From CAZDKO01 sp964506075 [NCBI: uncultured bacterium] (GTDB lineage: Bacteria > CAZDME01 > JAYEMH01): 13,000 bases of DNA. Below, piece by piece: positions 7,652-13,000 of the stretch. Both the position numbers and the translations under genes were made by a program. Below the pieces are notes generated by a model. The model worked only from the letters and a program-made list of their open reading frames with translations, made no database searches and was not told the origin of the DNA. The DNA lies in NCBI GenBank assembly GCA_964506075.1, contig CAZDKO010000039.1, positions 1 through 13,000 of the forward strand, read 5' to 3'. Every line of letters starts with the position of its first letter. The stretch's first letter is position 1.

Positions 7652-8074
7652 ATGACGGCGATAAACAAGAAAAAATTATTAGAGTTGCGGCAAAAAATGG
7701 ATAAGTTAGGAGTTCGGGAGGAGGATTTTATAGAAAAATTTGTTCGTTCAGGCGGTAAAGGAGGCCAGAAAGTTAACAAGACTTCAACGTGCGTTTATTT
7801 AAAACATATCCCGACCGGGATAGAAGTAAAATGTCAGAGAGAACGTTTCCAGGCTATAAACCGATTTTTAGCCAGGAGAATTATCATTAACAAGATTGAG
7901 GCGCTTATACTGGGAAAGGAATCAGAGGAAAAAAAACGGATAGAGAAAATAAGACGGCAGAAAAGGAAACGTTCCCGGAGAGCAAAGGAAAAAATTTTAA
8001 GAGATAAGAAGTTAAAGTCGGAAAAAAAGAGAGTGCGCTCTTACCATCCCGGGAAAGATACTTTGAATTATTAA
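7652..8074 (+). CDS. Release-factor-like GGQ protein resembling mitochondrial MTRFR
   Basis: A 140-residue protein containing only the peptidyl-tRNA hydrolysis domain of class I release factors. SGGKGGQKVNKTSTCVYLKH (33-52) carries the catalytic GGQ at 37-39, followed by IPTGIEVKCQRERFQAINR. No codon-recognition domain is present, so it cannot decode stop codons and should act in ribosome rescue, like ArfB or MTRFR (C12orf65). The segment after GGQ (NKTSxCVxLKHIPxGIxVKC) is, from memory, closer to human MTRFR than to ArfB. From about residue 92 to 130 the tail is very rich in Lys and Arg and probably helical, as in ArfB and MTRFR, where tails contact the ribosome. The start ATG lies 10 bases after the flavoprotein stop with a weak ribosome site, so the genes are probably co-transcribed. 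Confidence 0.88.
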   Translation: MTAINKKKLLELRQKMDKLGVREEDFIEKFVRSGGKGGQKVNKTSTCVYLKHIPTGIEVKCQRERFQAINRFLARRIIINKIEALILGKESEEKKRIEKIRRQKRKRSRRAKEKILRDKKLKSEKKRVRSYHPGKDTLNY

Positions 8075-8162
8075 AGATTTTATAACCCGTAAGGTTAAGG
8101 AATTATTATATAAAATTTTTTGTGCTCAAATTAAGTGAGTAATTAGATCGGAGATTAAAAAT

Positions 8163-8903
8163 ATGTTTAAGAGAAGTCTTGCTTTATTGTTGCTGCTGTT
8201 TATTTTTTATGGAATCAGAAATAATGCCGAATGTGCAGCCGGGGAGGAAATCTTTTCTGATAAAACGCGGCTGGATTTTCCTTTTTTAAAAGGAGAAAGG
8301 TTAATATACGACGTAAATTATAATAATTTAAAAATTGGCGAGTCAGTTTTAATCTTCAATGGAGAAAAAGAGCTTGACGGGGAAAAGGTTTATCACATAA
8401 CTTTTTCTACGGATCTGGGAGCTTTTAAGGACGTTGAGGATATTTATGCCGATAAGGAGACATTACTTCCCTTGAAAGTATTTCGCCGGATCAGTCAGAT
8501 AGGCAGGTTTTCTTACAATATAAACGAAGAATATGACCAGGAAAATTTTAAGGTGGAAATACATAAAGAGGGCAAATTGCTCTCCAAAGAATTTACGATT
8601 AAAAAAGATGCGCCTATCAGTAACGCTATTCTGTTGCCTTATTATTATCGGCAGCAGTCCGATTATTGTGAAAAAAAGAAGTTGGAAGTTATTCTGCCGA
8701 CGGTAAATTTCGATGTAGTTTTCAAAGGGAAGGAAACTATTGATACCTATCTGGGGCAACATTCGGCTTACTCTTTTGCCAGCATCCCGGCAAAATTTGC
8801 TTTCTGGTTAAGCACGGATAAAAGAAAAATTCCTCTCAAAATAAAAAGTTCTATCAGCCCCGATTATTCCTTGACTATTCGTTCAATAGAAAAAGCATTC
8901 TAA
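8163..8903 (+). CDS. Exported DUF3108-domain protein
   Basis: A 246-residue protein with an N-terminal signal peptide: basic MFKR, then a leucine-rich core (about 5-17), with probable signal peptidase I cleavage near AECAA (about residue 26). The NAEC segment does not fit a lipobox well, so I do not call it a lipoprotein. The mature part begins with PFLKGERLIYDVNYNNLKIGES, the start typical of DUF3108 proteins, and continues as alternating beta strands including FSTDLGAFKDVEDIYAD, ending with LSTDKRKIPLKIK, where the family has a similar conserved strand. DUF3108 proteins are periplasmic or outer-membrane-associated, with a lipocalin/LolA-like beta fold suspected but function unknown. GGAG (8150-8153) lies 9 bases before ATG 8163. 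An 88-base AT-rich gap precedes the gene. The response-regulator start is only 13 bases downstream of the stop. Confidence 0.8.
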   Translation: MFKRSLALLLLLFIFYGIRNNAECAAGEEIFSDKTRLDFPFLKGERLIYDVNYNNLKIGESVLIFNGEKELDGEKVYHITFSTDLGAFKDVEDIYADKETLLPLKVFRRISQIGRFSYNINEEYDQENFKVEIHKEGKLLSKEFTIKKDAPISNAILLPYYYRQQSDYCEKKKLEVILPTVNFDVVFKGKETIDTYLGQHSAYSFASIPAKFAFWLSTDKRKIPLKIKSSISPDYSLTIRSIEKAF

Positions 8904-8916
8904 CTTGCGGGAACCG

Positions 8917-10170
8917 ATGGATAAAACGAAGTTACTTTTAGTTGAAGACGACCCTGATTTTCGTTCAGCTCTGGAATTAAGGTTGAAAAAGAGAGGTTTT
9001 GAAGTAACGGTGACTGCCAGTGGTGAAGAGGCTATGGATAAATTGAAAAGCAGTGTTTTTGATATAGTTGTTTCTGATATAAGGTTACCGGGTATGAGCG
9101 GAATGAAATTTTTAGACAAGGTCAAGAAAATTAACGAATACCTTCCGGTTATCCTGTTAACCGGCTACGGCAGTTTAGAAACGGCTAAGGAAGCCGTGAG
9201 GCTCAAGGCTACGGATTATCTGTTAAAGCCGCTTGACAGCATTGATGAATTGCTGCATCCCATAAATAAAGCGTTGTATAGTTATAATCTGATAAAAGAG
9301 AACGAGCGGTTAAGTGACGATTTGAAATTGAAAATTGAAGAGTTAGGCCGGTCAGAACAAAGATATAAGGACTTATTTGAGTCAGCCAGTGATATCATAT
9401 TTACTGCGGATATAAAAGGAATGATTACGGCGGTTAACAAAACAATGGAAAGAATAACCGGCTATAAAAAAACAGAGTTAATAGGGAAAATATTTTCAAA
9501 AGCAATCGTTCCGATAGAAACTGAAAAGCTGATAAATCCGGGAAAACTTATGAGTGAAAAATCAGCGGGTTTAATAGAGGTAAAAATAATAACTAAAGAA
9601 GATAAGGTCAGGCTGGGTGAGATGGGAATGCGCCTGCTCAGGGAAGAAGATAAAATCACCGGAGCCCAATATATAGTCCGGGACATTACCGAGCGTAAAA
9701 AAGCAGAGAATGAATTGAAAAATTCAGAATTGAAACTAATGAGGCAGAAAGAAATTCTGGAGAAAAAAAATATCGCCTTAAGAGAAATTCTGGAACAGGT
9801 GGAAATTGAAAAAAAGCGGATTAAAGATAATGTTCTGGCTAATGTAGATAGACTGTTAATGCCGAGTTTAAAGAGGCTTAGAAAAAGATTGAAATCTTTT
9901 GACGCCAGGTATGTTGACATACTTCAGAAAAACCTGGAACAGTTGACTTCTTCTTTTGGCCGAAAATTAACCGAAAAAAAACTACTGCAACTTACTCCCC
10001 GGGAAATTGAAATTTGTGATATGATACGGAATGGTTTTTCCAGCAAAGAAATCTCGGAACTTTTAAACATTTCTCTTCCCACCACCGAAAGACATCGCAA
10101 TAATATCAGGAGAAAATTGGGAATAGTAAATAAAAACCTTAATTTAATTACTTACCTTCAGACCCCTTAA
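8917..10170 (+). CDS. Response regulator: receiver, PAS, coiled coil and LuxR-type DNA-binding domain
   Basis: A 417-residue regulator. Residues 5-122 are a complete receiver domain: acidic VEDD (9-12), phosphoacceptor D54 in VVSDIRLPGMSG, T82 in LLTGYG and K104 in LLKPLD. Residues about 147-260 are a PAS domain (YKDLFESASDIIFTADIKG, NKTMERITGY, ending VRDITERKKAE). A coiled coil spans about 261-305, then a helical stretch with many Lys and Arg, and a LuxR/FixJ-type helix-turn-helix from 358 (LTPREIEICDMIRNGFSSKEISELLNISLPTTERHRNNIRRKLGI). I chose ATG 8917 over TTG 8905: TTG has no ribosome site, and MDKTKLLLVEDD is a typical receiver start. No histidine kinase is encoded in the window, so its phosphodonor is unknown. 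It follows the DUF3108 gene by 13 bases and lies next to the palindrome-rich gap before the FadL gene. Confidence 0.9.
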   Translation: MDKTKLLLVEDDPDFRSALELRLKKRGFEVTVTASGEEAMDKLKSSVFDIVVSDIRLPGMSGMKFLDKVKKINEYLPVILLTGYGSLETAKEAVRLKATDYLLKPLDSIDELLHPINKALYSYNLIKENERLSDDLKLKIEELGRSEQRYKDLFESASDIIFTADIKGMITAVNKTMERITGYKKTELIGKIFSKAIVPIETEKLINPGKLMSEKSAGLIEVKIITKEDKVRLGEMGMRLLREEDKITGAQYIVRDITERKKAENELKNSELKLMRQKEILEKKNIALREILEQVEIEKKRIKDNVLANVDRLLMPSLKRLRKRLKSFDARYVDILQKNLEQLTSSFGRKLTEKKLLQLTPREIEICDMIRNGFSSKEISELLNISLPTTERHRNNIRRKLGIVNKNLNLITYLQTP

Positions 10171-10193
10171 TTTCCTTCCCTTATTCCACCCTA

Positions 10194-10216
10194 AATATGT
10201 ATTTAAAATACATATT
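10194..10216. repeat. Perfect 11-base inverted repeat with one-base centre (candidate operator)
   Basis: AATATGTATTT (10194-10204), one A at 10205, then AAATACATATT (10206-10216) form a perfect palindrome. It lies 24 bases after the regulator stop and about 140 bases before the FadL gene. All but two of its bases are A or T and no T-tract follows, so it is unlikely to be an intrinsic terminator. A dimeric regulator's binding site is the more natural reading, but this is inferred from symmetry alone. Confidence 0.55.
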
Positions 10217-10253
10217 ATCTGCATATTAAAGCCTTGTTGACATAAGTCATATT

Positions 10254-10281
10254 TAGTATACTATAGATATAAAATAGTATA
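10254..10281. promoter_or_regulatory. Repeated heptamer TAGTATA in direct and inverted arrangement (candidate regulator site)
   Basis: TAGTATA occurs at 10254-10260 and again at 10275-10281, exactly 21 bases (about two helical turns) apart, and its complement TATACTA at 10257-10263. This gives a perfect TAGTATACTA palindrome (10254-10263) and an inverted repeat TATACTAT-N9-ATAGTATA (10257-10281). The right arm overlaps a candidate -10 element. A LuxR/NarL-type regulator, such as the one encoded just upstream, could bind here; that link is inference. Confidence 0.4.
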
Positions 10282-10283
10282 AT
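10278..10283 (+). promoter_or_regulatory. Candidate -10 element upstream of the FadL-type gene
   Basis: TATAAT, a perfect sigma-70 -10 hexamer, would place transcription start near 10290, about 60 bases before the FadL start. No good -35 lies 16-18 bases upstream; the TAGTATA repeats occupy that place, which would suit an activator-dependent promoter. A perfect TTGACA lies at 10237-10242 but is correctly spaced to no good -10: TATACT at 10257 has a 14-base spacer and TATAGA at 10262 a 19-base spacer. In so AT-rich a region, chance matches are common. Confidence 0.3.
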
Positions 10284-10289
10284 TAATTC

Positions 10290-10301
10290 ATCTATATAGA
10301 T
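10290..10301. repeat. Perfect 12-base palindrome ATCTATATAGAT
   Basis: ATCTATATAGAT is its own reverse complement and is followed by TTTT (10302-10305). It lies at or just after the start site expected from the -10 candidate at 10278. It could be an operator; the AT-only loop and weak stem argue against an efficient terminator. Confidence 0.35.
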
Positions 10302-10335
10302 TTTTGTAAGGTTTATGGACAATTTTTACTAAACC

Positions 10336-10343
10336 AGAAAGGA
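10336..10343 (+). promoter_or_regulatory. Ribosome-binding site deciding the FadL start
   Basis: AGAAAGGA ends 2 bases before GTG 10346 but 8 bases before GTG 10352. The second spacing is normal and the first too short, so initiation at 10352 is preferred. Confidence 0.6.
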
Positions 10344-10351
10344 CGGTGAAA

Positions 10352-11623
10352 GTGAATAAACGTATACGGCTATTTAGTTTAATAATCGGAATGAGCGTTG
10401 TTTTAACCAGTCATCTTTCTTTTGCTAATGGGTTTAAAATTTTAGGAGTAAAAAGCACTAAAGCCACCGCGATGGGAGAAGCCTTTATTGTTCAGGCGGA
10501 TGACCCGTCCGCGATCGCTTTTAATCCGGCTGGATTGGTGCAGTTAGAAGGCACTCAATTGACGGTGGGAGCTACGGTTACCAATGGTTGGATAAAACAC
10601 ATAAGTCCGGCCGGGGTTGAGGAAGAGAATAAAGATAAATGGCAGGTTGTTCCGGATGCTTTCATTACTTCTGATTTAGGGAAAGATAACTTAGTCATAG
10701 GTTTAGGGGTGACTTTGCCCAATGGTTTATCCAGCGATTGGGGTGAAACCGGTTTTGCCCGGTATGTCGCTACTTATTCTGATATTTTAGTCGCTGATAT
10801 AAACCCCTCTATTGCCTGTAAACTTACGGATAAATTATCCGTGGGTATGGGATTAAGTTATTACTATTCCGAGGCCGTGCTGGAAAGTATGATTGATTAT
10901 GGTAATTTAGTGGGGCTGCCTGGTCTTCTTGACGGAAAGAGTAAGTTAAAAGGTTCGGGAGATACCGTTGGATATAACGTCGGTGTTTTATATAATCTGA
11001 ACGAAAAACACGGATTTGCGGCGACTTTTAAAAGCCCTTATAGTGTGGAATATAACGGGAAAGCCAAGCTTTATGACATCCCGGCGTTTATGGGGTTAGG
11101 GGCTTATTTTGAATCAGAGGCCACTACTTCCATAGATTTCCCGGCCGTCGTCGTTTTAGGTTATGCTTACCGGCCAATTGATAAACTTAAACTTGAATTT
11201 AACCTGGATTGGACCGATTGGAGCACCCTTAATTCATTGTCCGTGGATTACGATAGCCCGGCCTTAACCGATACCGAATATAAATATGAATACCGTGATA
11301 CCTTCGCTTATAAATTTGGTTTGGAATATTCAGTTACCGACTCTTTGAAATTAAGAGCCGGATATATTTACAATGAAAATGCCACGCCGGAAAGGAATTT
11401 CCGGCCCAGTTTACCGGATACCAACAATCATTTTGTTTGTTCCGGGTTCGGCTACAAAGTGGGGAATTTTGATATTGATGGGGCTGTCCAGGCGATTTTT
11501 TATGAAGATAGAACGGTTGACAATAACGTTGACAATAACGAAATTCTTACTTCTTCAAGTATTGACGGAAAATACGAAAATTTCGCCTTAGGATTTTCTC
11601 TGGGGGTTACTTATAGATTTTAG
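10352..11623 (+). CDS. FadL/TodX/OmpP1-family outer-membrane transporter
   Basis: A 423-residue outer-membrane beta-barrel of the FadL family, which moves hydrophobic molecules such as long-chain fatty acids or aromatic hydrocarbons across the outer membrane. From GTG 10352 the signal peptide runs to about residue 25 (SHLSFA), with cleavage giving NGFKILG at the mature N-terminus. FadL proteins begin similarly and insert this segment into the barrel as a plug. STKATAMGEAFIVQADDPSAIAFNPAGLVQLEG is the family's best-conserved block (glycine-alanine segment, then the NPAG motif). The rest alternates as amphipathic strands and ends LGVTYRF with a terminal Phe, the usual barrel-insertion signal. 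GTG 10346 is possible but too close to the ribosome site. The substrate cannot be told from sequence. The next gene starts 68 bases downstream with no terminator between. Confidence 0.9.
   Translation: MNKRIRLFSLIIGMSVVLTSHLSFANGFKILGVKSTKATAMGEAFIVQADDPSAIAFNPAGLVQLEGTQLTVGATVTNGWIKHISPAGVEEENKDKWQVVPDAFITSDLGKDNLVIGLGVTLPNGLSSDWGETGFARYVATYSDILVADINPSIACKLTDKLSVGMGLSYYYSEAVLESMIDYGNLVGLPGLLDGKSKLKGSGDTVGYNVGVLYNLNEKHGFAATFKSPYSVEYNGKAKLYDIPAFMGLGAYFESEATTSIDFPAVVVLGYAYRPIDKLKLEFNLDWTDWSTLNSLSVDYDSPALTDTEYKYEYRDTFAYKFGLEYSVTDSLKLRAGYIYNENATPERNFRPSLPDTNNHFVCSGFGYKVGNFDIDGAVQAIFYEDRTVDNNVDNNEILTSSSIDGKYENFALGFSLGVTYRF
11516..11539 (+). repeat. In-frame 12-base tandem duplication (VDNN twice)
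   Basis: GTTGACAATAAC occurs twice in direct succession (11516-11527 and 11528-11539), encoding VDNN-VDNN in a probable loop between strands near the C-terminus of the FadL-type barrel. The copies are identical, which suggests a recent slippage event. Asp/Asn-rich loops of this kind could also bind calcium, but that is speculative. Confidence 0.8.
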
Positions 11624-11691
11624 AAGCTTTGTTGGTTAGTTCATAGGCCTTTACCTGGTAATGGAACGCTAAAGTAGGGAAGGATACGGCC

Positions 11692-12978
11692 ATGAAGACC
11701 TTATTAGAGAAAGGGAAGATTAATTCAGACCATTTTAGTATGGCTGATTTCTTCCAGTTGTTACATAGAAATCTTTTTGCTAAAACAAAACCATGGTTTG
11801 AATTTGTTGAAGACTTAAAAGATAAAGGAGGTTATACTTACCGCAGAACTCTTCTTACCCCTTGTCAAAATCGGGTTGTGATTTATGACGAATTTTTAGG
11901 GACAAAGAAGGAAATGATTATGATGGCATCCAATAATTATCTGGGCCTTAGTACCCATCCCAAAGTTTTAGAGGCTGGTGCTAAGGCCCTTTTAAAATAC
12001 GGCAGCGGCATGAGCGGGTCTCCCTTATTAAACGGTACGTATGACATATTGCAAAAATTAGAGGAGAAACTGGCTGAATTAGAGGGTTGTGAAGAAGCGA
12101 TGGTTTTTTCGACCGGTTATTCAGCTAATGTAGGGGCTATTTCCGGGATAGTTCGGCCGGGAGATATTATTCTTATTGATAAATTAAATCATGCCAGCAT
12201 CATAGATGGGTGCAAGTTAGCCGGAGGAAAATTCAAAACGTTCCGGCATAACGATATGGAGAGTCTGGAGAAGTTACTTAATAAAGTAGATAAAACTTAC
12301 CATGGAAAACTAATTGTCTTTGACGGTATTTTCAGTATGGAAGGAGATTTGTGCAAACTGCCTGAGATTTTAAAGCTGGCAAAACGATATGAAGCCAAAG
12401 TTATGGTGGATGATGCGCACGCTACCGGCGTTATCGGCAATTCCGGCGGAGGAACGCCGGATTATTTCGGTTTAAAAGGACAGGTTGATATAGTGATGGG
12501 CACTTTTAGTAAAACTTTTGCCTCAACCGGCGGATTTATTGCTTCTTCCAGGGAAATTATTAATTATCTGCGCTATTATTCCCGTTCCTATTTCTTTTCC
12601 GCCAGCCCGCCGCCTTCGGTGGTGGCTACGGTTCTGGCCGCTTTAGAGGTGATGGAAAAAGAGCCGCAATTAAGAGAAAGACTCTGGGCTAACGTTAAAT
12701 ATTTACATGATAATTTGAAATTCCTGGGTTTTAATGTTTCTCCTTCTCCGCCGCAGTCCGCGATTATCCTTATTCTCATCGGGGATGAGGTGAGGTTAAG
12801 AAAAATGAGTAAGAAAATTCACAACGCCGGCGTGTTTCTTAATGCCGTTCCTTATCCGGCCGTTCCTAAAAACCAGTGCCGTTTCAGACTTAGTTTAATG
12901 GCTACTCATACCCGCGAAGACCTGGATATGACTCTGGATGCGTTAAAAGAAGTGGGAAGAGAATTTGGAGTTATATAA
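11692..12978 (+). CDS. PLP-dependent alpha-oxoamine synthase, serine palmitoyltransferase-like
   Basis: A 428-residue fold-type I PLP enzyme of the alpha-oxoamine synthase family (BioF, KBL, HemA, SPT), which condenses an amino acid with an acyl thioester with loss of CO2. Visible residues: NNYLGL (81-86), GSGMSGSPLLNGT (104-116), ring-stacking H167 (LNHASIIDG), FDGIFSMEGD (210-219), D240 and H243 in VDDAH, and Schiff-base K274 in GTFSKTFASTGGF. GTFSK and the following SYFFSASPPPSVVAT are typical of bacterial serine palmitoyltransferases; BioF and KBL usually have LGK. The C-terminal SLMATHT also fits SPT of Bacteroides (from memory). Compared with those it has about 30 extra N-terminal residues. 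GGAAGGA (11678-11684) lies 7 bases before ATG 11692. No acyl carrier protein or ceramide-synthesis gene is visible before the window ends. Confidence 0.85.
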   Translation: MKTLLEKGKINSDHFSMADFFQLLHRNLFAKTKPWFEFVEDLKDKGGYTYRRTLLTPCQNRVVIYDEFLGTKKEMIMMASNNYLGLSTHPKVLEAGAKALLKYGSGMSGSPLLNGTYDILQKLEEKLAELEGCEEAMVFSTGYSANVGAISGIVRPGDIILIDKLNHASIIDGCKLAGGKFKTFRHNDMESLEKLLNKVDKTYHGKLIVFDGIFSMEGDLCKLPEILKLAKRYEAKVMVDDAHATGVIGNSGGGTPDYFGLKGQVDIVMGTFSKTFASTGGFIASSREIINYLRYYSRSYFFSASPPPSVVATVLAALEVMEKEPQLRERLWANVKYLHDNLKFLGFNVSPSPPQSAIILILIGDEVRLRKMSKKIHNAGVFLNAVPYPAVPKNQCRFRLSLMATHTREDLDMTLDALKEVGREFGVI

Positions 12979-13000
12979 ATTGAGACGATTTTTTCGTAAC

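Noticed and set aside
8083-8097. TAACC/GGTTA hairpin with a 5-base loop after the release-factor-like gene
   Set aside because: The stem is only five base pairs and is not followed directly by a T-tract (the next run of T is about 20 bases away).
8109-8116. TATAAAAT before the DUF3108 gene as a promoter
   Set aside because: The correctly spaced upstream hexamer (CCCGTA) does not resemble a -35. A promoter in this gap is plausible but cannot be placed.
8905-8916. TTG 8905 as the response-regulator start
   Set aside because: There is no ribosome site before it, and the ATG at 8917 gives the usual receiver-domain N-terminus.
11651-11661. TTACC-T-GGTAA inverted repeat between the FadL-type gene and the synthase gene
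   Set aside because: The arms are only five bases long and there is no second copy; it is too weak to call an operator or terminator.
12980-13000. Possible next gene starting at TTG 12980, reading MRRFFRN
   Set aside because: Only seven codons are visible, TTG is a rare start and there is no clear ribosome site; it cannot be supported.

Overview
This 13 kb window reads as chromosomal housekeeping sequence from a Gram-negative (diderm), probably uncultured bacterium of moderately low GC content. Evidence for an outer membrane is a FadL-type beta-barrel protein with a signal peptide and a C-terminal aromatic residue, plus a secreted DUF3108 protein. The mix of genes (alaS-ruvX-mltG, a stand-alone NIL protein, an MTRFR-like release factor, a PAS-LuxR response regulator) would fit a candidate phylum such as Omnitrophota or a deltaproteobacterium-like lineage. 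This placement is an inference with low confidence. All thirteen recognised genes are on the + strand. I see no tRNA, rRNA, CRISPR array, transposase or phage gene, and no gene-free stretch longer than 300 bases.

Layout. Positions 1-5287 are a tightly packed run: the 3' part of alaS, ruvX (overlapping alaS by 4 bases), mltG (overlapping ruvX by 8), a small NIL-domain protein, radC, and a cysteine-rich YkgJ-like protein that starts one base after the radC stop. Its functions are translation, Holliday-junction processing, peptidoglycan chain termination and DNA repair. Positions 5332-8074 hold a TMEM175-like channel, a small helical protein with a possible MazG-type metal site, an HI0933-family flavoprotein, and a GGQ release-factor-like protein that resembles the mitochondrial rescue factor MTRFR.

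Positions 8163-10170 hold a DUF3108 exported protein followed 13 bases later by a receiver-PAS-LuxR response regulator. A 175-base AT-rich gap follows, full of palindromes and short repeats. After it come a FadL/TodX-type outer-membrane transporter and an alpha-oxoamine synthase whose motifs look like bacterial serine palmitoyltransferase.

The most interesting inference is a lipid module: the LuxR regulator may bind the palindromes and control FadL-type uptake together with a sphingolipid-like (or alpha-amino-ketone) synthase. A second candidate is the bacterial MTRFR-like protein. Both are hypotheses; most of the window is ordinary.
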